A stretch of 56,849 bases of DNA from positions 1 to 56,849 of IMG/VR virus record IMGVR_UViG_3300019871_000001, one strand, 5' to 3'. The stretch comes from a virus. Each line of letters begins with the position of its first letter. The stretch's first letter is position 1. The position numbers were made by a program, and so were the translations under genes. The notes beneath the pieces are model-generated. The model was given only the letters and a program-made list of their open reading frames with translations. It was not told the origin of the DNA and searched no databases. Below, one piece after another: positions 7,945 through 16,596 of the stretch.

Positions 7945-9009
7945 ATGGCTTACCAGAATGAGGTATCGCCGAACCGCGATGACCGCCACCAGGGACGCCT
8001 TGCGTATCTCACAGATGATTTGCTTCCTAAGGAAGTAACTGGTCTGTTGTGGGAGCAGGCACAGGAAGCTTCGCTAGTTCTTCGTCTTGGTCGTCAGGTA
8101 CCCGTGGGTTACGGCGAGACTGTTATCCCAATGTCGAGCGTTGAGCCTGAGGTTGGTCAGGTTGGTGTGGGTACACGCCCACAGGACCGTGAGGGTTACC
8201 GTAAGCCTGTGAGTGGTATCGCGTGGGAGAGCCAGTCTTTCGCACCGATCAAGCTTGCTACCATCGTAACGGCGTCTGAGGAGTTCGCTCGCGCCAACAT
8301 CAATGGTATGTGGAGCAACATCACTTCACAGCTTGCACGCGCCATCGGCCGTGGTATCGACCTTGCTGTCTTCCAGGGTAAGCGCCCTGACAACGGTGAC
8401 CCGCTTCTTGGCATCACCAACAACGGTTACGTGAACCTTGCGCCTAACCCTATCAACTACCCTACAACTCCTGACTCTCTGGACGTTGACCTTACGAACG
8501 CTTGGGCTACCCTTGTAAACCGAGGATACAACCCTAACGCTTGGGCAATCGACCAGCGCTTCGTACCGCCTGTCCTTACCGCTCGTGACGCTCAGGGTAA
8601 CTTGATCTTCACTGGTGGACTTAACTTGGCTCAGAACTCCTTGGGTAACCTTGCGGGTCTTCCAGTTGAGCAGGGTCGCGCAGTAAGCGGAACTGTTGGT
8701 ATGGGAACTGACACTGGAACGCGTGCCGTTCTTGGTGACTGGTCTCGTTTGGTTTATGGTTACGCTGACCAGGTTCGCATTAAGGTCACCGACACTGGTG
8801 TAATTACCAGCGCCGATGGCACGCAGGTTAACCTTTGGCAGACTAACCAGGTCGCTATCTTGATCGAGACTACGTTCGGGTGGTTGGTTGACCCTAACGC
8901 TTTCGTTCGCCTTACCGACACTGCTGGAATCGTTCCTGGTACTACTACTCCTGCTGGCGAGAGCGCAGCGGATGCAGTTCCTACCGAGTTCCCTGGTCCG
9001 GCTAGCTAA
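7945..9009 (+). CDS. Major capsid protein
   Basis: 354 aa, HK97-fold type by position after the scaffold and by the sequence from PKEVTGLLWEQAQEASLVL through the E-loop/P-domain region with many GNxxxxAxLP-like turns. Codon use is strongly biased to C/T-ending optimal codons compared with neighbours, as expected for the most abundant virion protein. RBS AGGAC before ATG. Confidence 0.93.
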   Translation: MAYQNEVSPNRDDRHQGRLAYLTDDLLPKEVTGLLWEQAQEASLVLRLGRQVPVGYGETVIPMSSVEPEVGQVGVGTRPQDREGYRKPVSGIAWESQSFAPIKLATIVTASEEFARANINGMWSNITSQLARAIGRGIDLAVFQGKRPDNGDPLLGITNNGYVNLAPNPINYPTTPDSLDVDLTNAWATLVNRGYNPNAWAIDQRFVPPVLTARDAQGNLIFTGGLNLAQNSLGNLAGLPVEQGRAVSGTVGMGTDTGTRAVLGDWSRLVYGYADQVRIKVTDTGVITSADGTQVNLWQTNQVAILIETTFGWLVDPNAFVRLTDTAGIVPGTTTPAGESAADAVPTEFPGPAS

Positions 9010-9021
9010 TCTCCCGTGAAC

Positions 9022-9058
9022 GGGGAGGGTGTTCCCGTTTGGGGCCGCCCTCCCCTTT
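9022..9058 (+). terminator. Terminator after major capsid gene
   Basis: GGGGAGGG/CCCTCCCC stem with an 18-nt loop, followed by TTTCGCATTTT. Partial termination here would raise capsid mRNA relative to later genes. Confidence 0.65.
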
Positions 9059-9084
9059 CGCATTTTCAGAGCATGGAAGGTGCT

Positions 9085-9474
9085 ATGAAATCCTGCCATA
9101 TTTACCAGTGTGAAGTAAAGCATTACGGTCGCGGGTTTTGTCGACGACACTACAGTTCTTTGTTTCGTGGCGGTGTCTTTGGAAACTACGTTAGGCCAGA
9201 ACCTAAGCCACCACGTGTGTCACAGTGGAAACACGATAAGTACGGCTACGTAAAAACTTCCATTGGAAATAAGACAGTATCACAGCACCGACTAGTAATG
9301 GAAATCATGCTTGATCGTCCTTTGCTTTCTGGTGAAGAAGTGCACCACAAGAACGGTGTTCGCGACGATAACCGGCCGGAAAATCTAGAGTTGTGGGTCG
9401 TCAGTCAACCCAAGGGCCAGCGTCCTGAAGACCTAGTAGAATGGGCAGAAGAAATTCTCAGGCGGTACAAATGA
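9085..9474 (+). CDS. HNH homing endonuclease
   Basis: 129 aa from ATG 9085 (GGAAGG 5 nt upstream; earlier in-frame starts lie in the terminator). N-terminal Cys/His cluster (CHIYQC ... GFCRRHY) then SQHRLVMEIML, EEVHHKNGVRDDNRPENLEL, a complete HNH_3 motif. A free-standing nuclease inserted between capsid and connector genes is typical of homing elements. Its stop overlaps the glycosyltransferase start (ATGA). Confidence 0.85.
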   Translation: MKSCHIYQCEVKHYGRGFCRRHYSSLFRGGVFGNYVRPEPKPPRVSQWKHDKYGYVKTSIGNKTVSQHRLVMEIMLDRPLLSGEEVHHKNGVRDDNRPENLELWVVSQPKGQRPEDLVEWAEEILRRYK

Positions 9475-10478
9475 AGGTTTTGTTTTTCTGTCATTTTTGG
9501 CCACCCTTCCACTTTGCTGGCTCAGAGGTTATGGGTCAGAACATCTTCAGGCATCTGCGCGAGGCAGGACATGAAACTGTCGTTGTCGCAACACATGAAT
9601 TTGACGCCCCTCTTGAGTGGGATTTTGAAGGTACTCGATGTGTTCGCACGGACACGGGACTTACAGCTTTTGAGTTGACAAGGCGTGAGGCACCTGATGT
9701 CATTTTGACGCATCACGGTGAGACCGCACCAGCACGTTCGTATGCTGAGTATCTTGATGTGCCCTTGGTCCAGGTGATCCACAATAACATGTCTTACAGC
9801 GATGTCAACCTTGGCTATGGCGCTGACTACGTTGTTTATAACACTGACTATCTACAGGCGCATTACAGGCGTTTTGGATATGACAGCTGTGTCCTCCACC
9901 CCCCTGTGTTCGCCGCTGACCACCACACCGTATCAGGTGATAAGGTGACGTTGGTAAATTTGAATGTGGACAAGGGCAGCGGCATTTTTTACGCTTTGGC
10001 CGACCGCATGCCGGATGTTGAGTTCATGGGCGTTGAGGGCGGACATGGCGGGCAAATCTTTGAGGCGCGCAGCAATGTAGTCTTTCAACGACAAACTACA
10101 AACATGCGTGACGATGTGTGGAGTAAGACTCGAATTGTTTTGATGCCGAGCATTTACGAGAGTTATGGCATGGTGGGTGTTGAGGCTATGGCGTCAGGCA
10201 TCCCTGTTATTGCCACCCCGACCTTTGGCTTGAAGGAGTCCTTGGGTTATGCGGGAACCTTCGTTGGTCGAGACGATCTTGATGCGTGGGAACGCAGCAT
10301 CCGCCACTTGTTGAACGAAGCGAATTACGCAGAGAAGTCAAGCCAAGCGTTGCGTCGTAGCGCTGAACTCGATCCTAATCGAGAACTGGCAAACGTAACC
10401 CTTGAACTTGAAAGGCTGGTGGAACAGTGGCCTACGCTACCCCGGCAGACGTCGCGGCCCGTATCGGTCGTGAGCTAA
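9471..10478 (+). CDS. Family 4-like glycosyltransferase
   Basis: 335 aa. GT-B fold: N-terminal VLFFCHFWPPFHFAGSE (acceptor side) and C-terminal PSIYESYGMVGVEAMASGIP, the ExxG(x)xxxEAMAxGxPV nucleotide-sugar motif. Actinophages with a GT beside the capsid gene are known to glycosylate capsid or tail proteins; the virion is the likely target here. Start chosen at the ATGA overlap with the HNH gene. Confidence 0.85.
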   Translation: MKVLFFCHFWPPFHFAGSEVMGQNIFRHLREAGHETVVVATHEFDAPLEWDFEGTRCVRTDTGLTAFELTRREAPDVILTHHGETAPARSYAEYLDVPLVQVIHNNMSYSDVNLGYGADYVVYNTDYLQAHYRRFGYDSCVLHPPVFAADHHTVSGDKVTLVNLNVDKGSGIFYALADRMPDVEFMGVEGGHGGQIFEARSNVVFQRQTTNMRDDVWSKTRIVLMPSIYESYGMVGVEAMASGIPVIATPTFGLKESLGYAGTFVGRDDLDAWERSIRHLLNEANYAEKSSQALRRSAELDPNRELANVTLELERLVEQWPTLPRQTSRPVSVVS

Positions 10479-10873
10479 CACCCGAAGAGACAATTCAGGT
10501 CGGCGAACTCCTTGAGGACGTTGAGGCGCTTATCAAGTTGCGCATCCCTGATCTTGACGCCAAGGTTGCTGATGGGACTATCCCTGAGCGCATTGTTGTC
10601 ATGGTGGAAGTGAATGCAGTAGTTCGTGTTCTACGCAACCCTGAGGCGTATGTCTCCGAGACTGACGGAAACTACAGTTACACACGCGCTACGAACGGTG
10701 CCACAGGCTATCTTGACCTCCTACCTATTGAGTGGGATTGGTTGTTTGGTGGAAATGGGATGTTTCAGATTATCCCGATCTCCCCTTATGGTGAAAGTGT
10801 CGAGGGCGCTAGGCAGCCCAACGCCCATTATTGGTGCCCTCCATCGTGGGGATTCACAGTTAGGGTGCCTTAA
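10427..10873 (+). CDS. Head-tail connector (adaptor) protein
   Basis: 148 aa. GTG 10427 begins 52 nt inside the glycosyltransferase gene. MAYATPADVAARIGRELTPE is the usual opening of Gp6/Gp19-like adaptors that stack on the portal. All-helical N-terminal half, loop-rich C-terminus. Confidence 0.78.
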   Translation: MAYATPADVAARIGRELTPEETIQVGELLEDVEALIKLRIPDLDAKVADGTIPERIVVMVEVNAVVRVLRNPEAYVSETDGNYSYTRATNGATGYLDLLPIEWDWLFGGNGMFQIIPISPYGESVEGARQPNAHYWCPPSWGFTVRVP

Positions 10874-11232
10874 TGTCTCTCCTTGACGTAGGACGTGAAA
10901 CCGTAACGGTGTATCACGATGAAATTGTTACATCTCCTGATGGTAACATCATGCATCGCGCCTCCGCTACCGATGTTGACGTGATTGACAATTGTGCAGT
11001 TCAGGTAGCAGCACAGAGTGGAACGTCAGCTAGGCGCGCGGAGCAGGACGAAGAGGGCTACAACACCGAAGAGGTGTATCGTTTCCGCCCACCACGTTCC
11101 TACACTCGGCGTATTGGGTTCAACGCTGAGGCATTGTGGCGAGGCGAGCGCTGGCAAATCATCGGTAAGCCTAAGGAATTTAATGGTTCCGACAACACTT
11201 ACCACACAGACTACACATTGAGGAGGACGTGA
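10873..11232 (+). CDS. Head-tail stopper protein
   Basis: 119 aa, coupled to the adaptor (TAATG). Beta-rich, ending in ALWRGERWQIIGKPKEFNGSD and a basic tail, like phage head-closure proteins that plug DNA in filled heads. Called mainly by order and size. Confidence 0.7.
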   Translation: MSLLDVGRETVTVYHDEIVTSPDGNIMHRASATDVDVIDNCAVQVAAQSGTSARRAEQDEEGYNTEEVYRFRPPRSYTRRIGFNAEALWRGERWQIIGKPKEFNGSDNTYHTDYTLRRT

Positions 11233-11549
11233 TGAGCGTCGAAATTCTCAATGAAAAGAATATGAACAAGAAGATTTCTCACCTTCCTGGTGTTGTGCAG
11301 AGTGTTCGTGGTGTTGCTGGTGAACTTGCGGGCATCGCTAACGGGCGTCTCGCTCCTCATCGACGCACGGGTCAGGCTCACATTGAAGTGTCGCATGGTA
11401 AGGTTGATGCTTACGTATCCCTTGTCGATCCTGCTGCGCTGAGCATTGAGTTTGGTCATTACTACGGCCGCCAGGAACTTGGGACACGCCGAACATTCGT
11501 TCGTGGGTTGCATTTGTTCATTGATTGGTACCATGAGGGGATCTTGTAA
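11232..11549 (+). CDS. Neck protein (HK97 gp10-like)
   Basis: 105 aa; AGGAGG 5 nt before ATG 11232, which overlaps the previous stop by one base (a GTG at 11229 is possible). The RTGQAHIEVSHGKVDAYVSL and ALSIEFGHYYG segments match the gp10-like connector family. Confidence 0.75.
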   Translation: MSVEILNEKNMNKKISHLPGVVQSVRGVAGELAGIANGRLAPHRRTGQAHIEVSHGKVDAYVSLVDPAALSIEFGHYYGRQELGTRRTFVRGLHLFIDWYHEGIL

Positions 11550-11962
11550 TGCCAGTTACAGAGATTCCTCGCGTACAGGAAATCATCATCCCATTGTTGC
11601 GTGCAGCATTCCCTACGGTACAGGTCGTCTCTTGGGTTCCCGAGATCACTGACCGTCAGTACCCAATCTTGAATGTGCGCCGCGCGGGAGGATATCCTGT
11701 TGATCCTAGACTTCTTGATCGCGGGACGGTCGAGTTGACCTCTTACGGGGATGTGAACCTGGAAGAGACTGAGCAACTTCTGAAGCGCACGCAAATTGCG
11801 CTATGGGATGCCGTACAGAATCAAACCGTAGTTCCTGGTGTTGGTTATCTGCACTCGTACAGGCAAACCTTCGGACCAACACAATTTGATAGCCCATATG
11901 ATAACACATGGCGCGTTCAGAGTCTGGTTCAGTTTGGGTTTAGGCCCCTACCAGCACCTTAA
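11549..11962 (+). CDS. Tail terminator protein
   Basis: 137 aa, coupled by TAATG. Starts with an alpha-helix (IPRVQEIIIPLLRAAFP) then beta strands with VNLEETEQLLKRTQIALWDAV, the gpU/tail-terminator arrangement. It caps the tail tube at the head-proximal end. Confidence 0.75.
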   Translation: MPVTEIPRVQEIIIPLLRAAFPTVQVVSWVPEITDRQYPILNVRRAGGYPVDPRLLDRGTVELTSYGDVNLEETEQLLKRTQIALWDAVQNQTVVPGVGYLHSYRQTFGPTQFDSPYDNTWRVQSLVQFGFRPLPAP

Positions 11963-11976
11963 AGGAGAATTAACAA

Positions 11977-12561
11977 ATGCCACATATTGATGAAGCTGTA
12001 CTAACACCGGGAACAGGATTCATTTTCGTTGCCGCGCCTGGTACGGCACGCCCTTCTGAGGCTCTCATCGAGAGCTACACCGCCATGGATGACACTCACT
12101 TCCCTGGCTATTCGTCTATTGGCCACACGTCCCGCGACGACCTTCCACAGTTCGGTTTTGATGGTGGAGACACCGCCGTTCAGGGAACTTGGAGCAACGC
12201 TAACTTCCGTGAGGTTGTTACCGAGGCACCTAGTGACTTCGTGACCTTCAATGCCTTGCAGTTCGATGAGCAGGTGTTGGGGTTGTATTACTCTCAGGTT
12301 GATGCTATCAATAACGATGGTATCCTTGAGGTAACGAATGCACCAACATCTACTATCAACAAGGCGCTCTTGGTTATTGTGGTTGATGGGCCGCGACGTG
12401 TCGCTTTCCACGCAGCCTCAACATCCATCCGTCGTGAAGACGCCATCCAGTTTGCTACGGATGCGTTCGCCGCGTTCCCATTGCGTGCTACGTTCCTTAA
12501 GCTTGCTGCGAACCCTATCTATTCTTGGGTTGGCGTAAGTGGAGTGCCGCTAGCCAGCTAA
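11977..12561 (+). CDS. Major tail (tube) protein
   Basis: 194 aa, strong AAAGGAG site. Located directly before the frameshifted chaperone pair; beta-rich, well-expressed codon use. Contains DLPQFGFDGGDTAVQGTW, a common tail-tube motif of actinophages. Confidence 0.85.
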   Translation: MPHIDEAVLTPGTGFIFVAAPGTARPSEALIESYTAMDDTHFPGYSSIGHTSRDDLPQFGFDGGDTAVQGTWSNANFREVVTEAPSDFVTFNALQFDEQVLGLYYSQVDAINNDGILEVTNAPTSTINKALLVIVVDGPRRVAFHAASTSIRREDAIQFATDAFAAFPLRATFLKLAANPIYSWVGVSGVPLAS

Positions 12562-12579
12562 GCAAAAAGTTGTATGTAG

Positions 12580-12625
12580 TATGCCAATAGAGGCCCTTAC
12601 GGGGTTTCTATTGGCATATTTCATT
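12580..12625 (+). terminator. Strong terminator after tail tube gene
   Basis: TATGCCAATAGA/TCTATTGGCATA extended by GGCCC/GGGTT-type pairs to about 17 bp with a 5-nt loop, followed by TTTCATTT. It would keep tube protein mRNA abundant. Confidence 0.8.
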
Positions 12626-12635
12626 TGGAGGGATT

Positions 12636-13007
12636 GTGGCTACAAAGAGTAAGGTGTTCTCACTAGACACCTATGAGAAGGACGCTGACAAGGATTACGC
12701 AGCATATCAGATTCGTGTCGATGCTGACACTGTCGTGACGCTGAAGAACCCTCTGCGTATCAAGGACGCACAGCGCGAACGCCTGTTCGAACTTCTACCT
12801 CAACTAACGTTTGAAAACGACACTCCCACATCAGAGGATGTGAAGCGCATCGCCCCATTGATGATTGAGATTCTTGAATCTGTGGGCGACGACAACGTTG
12901 GTAAGTTGATCGAGCGCGTGGCGGGAGATCTCAGCGTCACCATGGCAATCTTCCAGGATTATTTCAAGGAGATTGGCTTGGGGGAAGCATCACTCTCGGA
13001 AGACTAA
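12636..13007 (+). CDS. Tail assembly chaperone, short form
   Basis: 123 aa, GTG start after GGAGGG. Equivalent of lambda gpG: acidic, helical C-terminus (FQDYFKEIGLGEASLSED). A slippery run G-GGG-GAA near its end allows -1 frameshifting into the downstream frame. Confidence 0.85.
   Translation: MATKSKVFSLDTYEKDADKDYAAYQIRVDADTVVTLKNPLRIKDAQRERLFELLPQLTFENDTPTSEDVKRIAPLMIEILESVGDDNVGKLIERVAGDLSVTMAIFQDYFKEIGLGEASLSED
12980..12986 (+). promoter_or_regulatory. -1 ribosomal frameshift site (GGGGGAA)
   Basis: Read in frame as TTG GGG GAA. After a -1 slip the frame stays open through codons GGA AGC ATC to the downstream gene's ATG and on to 13387. The fused product would be about 250 aa. Confidence 0.75.
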
Positions 13008-13027
13008 TTCACGATCATCCTGAGGAG

Positions 13028-13387
13028 ATGTTCGCTGATTTTCGAGAGTATTACAACATTAGGTTGTCGGATGTGTTGCGCTTTGACGGCAGTCTTCCTG
13101 TATGGGAGGCTGTCGTTCTTGCGAAGCAACTTCCGCATTCCTCTCGCACAATGGCCTGCCTTCAGGGCGGGATTGAGTATTGGGGTTGGACATTTGATCG
13201 TCACGTAATGGTGGCGTTGTTGGACGCTATGACCATTCAGAACTATGCGTTTATCTCTGCTCATACAGAGACAAAGATTCCTAAGCCTCGCCCCGTGGAA
13301 CGTCCTGGGGATGAAGAGCGTAGGCGTGTAGAAGCACAGAACAACCCGTTTGCTCAGATGGTTAATCATCAGCTTAAGAAGCTTTAG
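13028..13387 (+). CDS. Tail assembly chaperone, frameshifted C-terminal part
   Basis: 119 aa if read from its own ATG, but most likely made as a -1 fusion to the upstream chaperone (gpGT-like). The junction reads LIHDHPEEMFADFREYYNIR, the classic start of the T domain, and continues with LPVWEAVVLAKQLPHSSRT. The fusion binds the tape measure during tail assembly. Confidence 0.85.
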   Translation: MFADFREYYNIRLSDVLRFDGSLPVWEAVVLAKQLPHSSRTMACLQGGIEYWGWTFDRHVMVALLDAMTIQNYAFISAHTETKIPKPRPVERPGDEERRRVEAQNNPFAQMVNHQLKKL

Positions 13388-13399
13388 TTAGGAGGCGAC

Positions 13400-15733
13400 A
13401 TGGCGGGACCAGGCGGTACAGAGGTAGGTCGTGTCTCAGTCAAGGTCGTCCCTGATGTAGACGGCTTTCGTGAGAAGGTTAAGAAGGAACTTGAAGAAGT
13501 CGACAAGATGTCGGCTGAAGTTGAGGTAGAAATTGACCTCACCAAGTTCAAGGCGCAAATTGATGAGATCAAGGCGCTCCTTAAGTCTATCGGTGATGAG
13601 ACTGTAAAGGTCAACATCGATCAGTCGGGCGCTGCTGGTGGCTTGGGCAAGCTTGGCGATGACCTGAAGAAGTCTGCCAAGGAGGCTGAGGGTCTTGGCA
13701 AGAAGATGAAGGATGTTGTCGATGGCGATGACGAAAAGCGTCTCGGCAAGTTTGCACGTCTAACGCAGAACTTTGGACAGTTTTTGGGTCAGGCGGCAAA
13801 TGCTGCATCGAACCTAGCAGGTCAGGTTGGTTCCGCGCTTATGGGCGCTTTGCAGTCTGCTGGTAGTTCGTTGACATCGTTGATTCTGTCGATGGTGTTG
13901 TGGATTCCTTTGCTTAGCGCTGCTGCTGGTGGCATCCTGTTCCTTGGTGGTGCTATTGCTGCTGGGTTGGGTGGATTGCCTGTTGCTTTGACAGCGCTTG
14001 GCGCGCCCATTGCTGCTGTGATTTTGGGTTTTGATGGTATTAAGAAGGCCGCTGCCCAGCTTGGTCCTGAGGTTGATAAGCTAAAGGCCCGACTTAGCAA
14101 CACGTTTGCTAAGGAACTTACTCCTGTCTTCGCGCAGTTGAAGCAACTATTCCCTGTCATTTCTGATGGGCTGAATGGTGCTGCCAAGGGCGTATCAGCG
14201 TTGGTTGGTGAGCTTGTGAAGGTTGTCACAAGCACAAAGAATGTGGAGAACCTTAAGAACGCCTTCCAGGGCGTACAGGACTTCCTAAAGGCTATCACTC
14301 CTGGCGTTGGTAAGTTCATTGATTCACTATTGCAGATCGCTGGTGTCACGAAGTTCTACAAGATCTTCGGTGATACTATTAGTGATGTCTTGATTAAGTT
14401 CAAGGGTTTCTTTGATCAGAGTTTGGCAGATGGAAGTCTTGAGAAGGGGTTGGGGAACCTTCAGAAGACACTTGTCAGTGTTACAGGTATGTTCTCCGCG
14501 TTGTTGCGTAATGCCTTGAAGTTCTTCAATGGTGCTGCACCAGGAATGAACAAGTTCTTCGATCAACTGTCTTCATTCTTCTTGAAGATTGATTGGGAGC
14601 GCCTTGGTAAGGCGTTTGGAGATGTCTTTGACTTGCTGGGTAAGGCAATCTCTGAGATTCCTCCACAGACAATCGAGGACATCACTAAGGCATTTGAGGG
14701 CTTGGCTAGCAGCATTGGCGCGCTGGTTAGCGGTAAGAGTTTTGATGTAATCATCTCTGCATTTACAGCGTTCATTAAGATTGTGCGCTTCGCTATCGAT
14801 GCGTTGAACTTTTTCCTTGAGGCGTTCGCCGCTGTGGGAGATTTCTTCAGCTCAATTCCAGATAAGTTGAGTGCTGTTGGAGACGCGTTTGGCACGTTCT
14901 TTGATGCGCTTGGAACTATCATCTCTACTAAGTTCCAGGGCATCATTGATTTCTTCTCCTCAATTCCTGACAGGATCAAGAGCGCAATTGGGGATGTTGT
15001 CACTCCTCTAATTGCTAAGGGTAAGGAGATGATCGACGGACTAGCGCTGGGAATCTCTAATGCGTTCTTCAATGTTCAGGCGTTCTTCATTGCCATTCCT
15101 GGTAAGATCAGCGGATTCTTTGCTGGTGTCGGTGGGTGGTTGAGGGACAAGGGTACACAGCTTATTAACGGTTTGCGTGATGGCATTGTCAGTGCCTTCA
15201 ACGCAGTGGTGGGATTCTTCCAGAGTATCCCTTCTCGTGTGGCAGGGTTCTTCTCAGGCGCAGGGTCGTGGTTGTTGCGTGCTGGTGCCTCCATCATTGA
15301 TGGTTTGGTTCGTGGTATTTCGAGCGCGTTCGGTCGTGTGACAAGTATCCTTGGTAAGTTGACGGCTTTGATTCCTTCGTGGAAGGGACCATATTCTAAG
15401 GATAAGGTTCTTTTGACGAAGAATGGTAAGATCATTATGCAGAGTTTGCAGGATGGTTTGAGCGCAGGGTTCACTCCCGTTCAGCAGATGTTGGATGGTA
15501 TGACCGACAACATTGCTTCGACGTTCGATAGTGGGGCGTTGGCGGCGAGCATGCGCGTATCGGGCGCTGACATTGCAGCAGTTGGAACATCGCAGTTGAA
15601 CGTGGCTGGTAACGTGACGGGAGTTAGTGCCGAGATCGTTGAGGCTATGACAGGCTGGACCGTTGAGATTGATGCTAACGGAATCGCACGCCTTGTTAAT
15701 AAGGCTAACAATGTAAGGGCAAGGCGAGGATAA
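13400..15733 (+). CDS. Tape measure protein
   Basis: 777 aa, the second-longest virion protein here after the 826-aa minor tail protein, AGGAGG before ATG. N-terminal coiled coil (to about 120), a cluster of hydrophobic segments at about 150-215, then repeated hydrophobic/Phe-rich helices with SIPxK/R motifs. It sets tail length; at roughly 0.15 nm per residue a tail near 115 nm is expected. Confidence 0.92.
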   Translation: MAGPGGTEVGRVSVKVVPDVDGFREKVKKELEEVDKMSAEVEVEIDLTKFKAQIDEIKALLKSIGDETVKVNIDQSGAAGGLGKLGDDLKKSAKEAEGLGKKMKDVVDGDDEKRLGKFARLTQNFGQFLGQAANAASNLAGQVGSALMGALQSAGSSLTSLILSMVLWIPLLSAAAGGILFLGGAIAAGLGGLPVALTALGAPIAAVILGFDGIKKAAAQLGPEVDKLKARLSNTFAKELTPVFAQLKQLFPVISDGLNGAAKGVSALVGELVKVVTSTKNVENLKNAFQGVQDFLKAITPGVGKFIDSLLQIAGVTKFYKIFGDTISDVLIKFKGFFDQSLADGSLEKGLGNLQKTLVSVTGMFSALLRNALKFFNGAAPGMNKFFDQLSSFFLKIDWERLGKAFGDVFDLLGKAISEIPPQTIEDITKAFEGLASSIGALVSGKSFDVIISAFTAFIKIVRFAIDALNFFLEAFAAVGDFFSSIPDKLSAVGDAFGTFFDALGTIISTKFQGIIDFFSSIPDRIKSAIGDVVTPLIAKGKEMIDGLALGISNAFFNVQAFFIAIPGKISGFFAGVGGWLRDKGTQLINGLRDGIVSAFNAVVGFFQSIPSRVAGFFSGAGSWLLRAGASIIDGLVRGISSAFGRVTSILGKLTALIPSWKGPYSKDKVLLTKNGKIIMQSLQDGLSAGFTPVQQMLDGMTDNIASTFDSGALAASMRVSGADIAAVGTSQLNVAGNVTGVSAEIVEAMTGWTVEIDANGIARLVNKANNVRARRG

Positions 15734-16593
15734 TGGCTTGGGATCCGGCTACATGGTATATCGGGTGGTTGGGTGAGATGCGTGCTCTCCCAACCCCTGA
15801 GGTAGGTTTGTCGAACGTCGAAGAGCGCTTCGGTGGCGTTCATCAGGGGTTGAATGGCGCTAGGACTATGGACACGTTGGGTACGCGCTTGCGTTACGAC
15901 ATGTCTTTCCGTTATTACAACAATGATGACCTAGCGTTTCTCCGCGCCCTATACACACAAATGATTCCAGGGCCTCATTACCTGATCAATCCTATGCACA
16001 AGAATCTGCTATCGCTTCAGGCTAGTGCTGGCTACTCACACACTCTTAACGATCTTGGTTTGTCTTTCCGTAAGGAGGTGAACCGTGAGTACGCAAACGA
16101 TTACCCTACAGGTTTGGACATCACAGGTTCGCGCTCGGTTAAGGCCACCACGCAGTCCGTTACGTCTGGGTACGTCAGGTTTGATGGTGAGACGAAGTTT
16201 GCTCCTTGGCAGGCTGGTCAAACAATGACGTTCTCCGTTTACATGAAGGCTGATGTAGCTTACACAGCGAACTTTGTTGGCGATACTGTGGACAAGAACG
16301 GAACTACTGCTGCGTCTGCCGGGACATTTGCTAAGAACATTACTACATCGTGGGCACGATATAGTATGACAGTGACACAGGCTGGTGTTCAGGCGGGGCT
16401 TCGTCCGGCAATCATTTTCCCTACAGGAACAAACCTTAACCTTTATTTTGCGGCGCCGCAGTTGGAGATGGGTGCATCACCTACAACGTTCAAGTTTGGG
16501 GGTGGCGTGTCTAAGATTTTCATTGATCAGATGACATCAACGTCACCACGTTTCCCATTGAACGAGGTTGACATGACACTTTTGGAGGCGTAA
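15733..16593 (+). CDS. Distal tail / minor tail protein
   Basis: 286 aa, coupled to tape measure (TAATG). N-terminal part has the Dit-like length and position; residues about 130-260 look like a carbohydrate-binding jelly roll (MTFSVYMKADVAYTANFVGD ... YFAAPQLEMG). It probably joins the tail tube to the hub and may contact host surface sugars. Confidence 0.78.
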   Translation: MAWDPATWYIGWLGEMRALPTPEVGLSNVEERFGGVHQGLNGARTMDTLGTRLRYDMSFRYYNNDDLAFLRALYTQMIPGPHYLINPMHKNLLSLQASAGYSHTLNDLGLSFRKEVNREYANDYPTGLDITGSRSVKATTQSVTSGYVRFDGETKFAPWQAGQTMTFSVYMKADVAYTANFVGDTVDKNGTTAASAGTFAKNITTSWARYSMTVTQAGVQAGLRPAIIFPTGTNLNLYFAAPQLEMGASPTTFKFGGGVSKIFIDQMTSTSPRFPLNEVDMTLLEA

Positions 16594-16596
16594 GGA

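Noticed and set aside
8326-9150. 274-aa minus-strand open frame opposite the capsid gene
   Set aside because: An artefact of strongly biased capsid codons; low-complexity Ser/Arg/Thr composition and no start signal.
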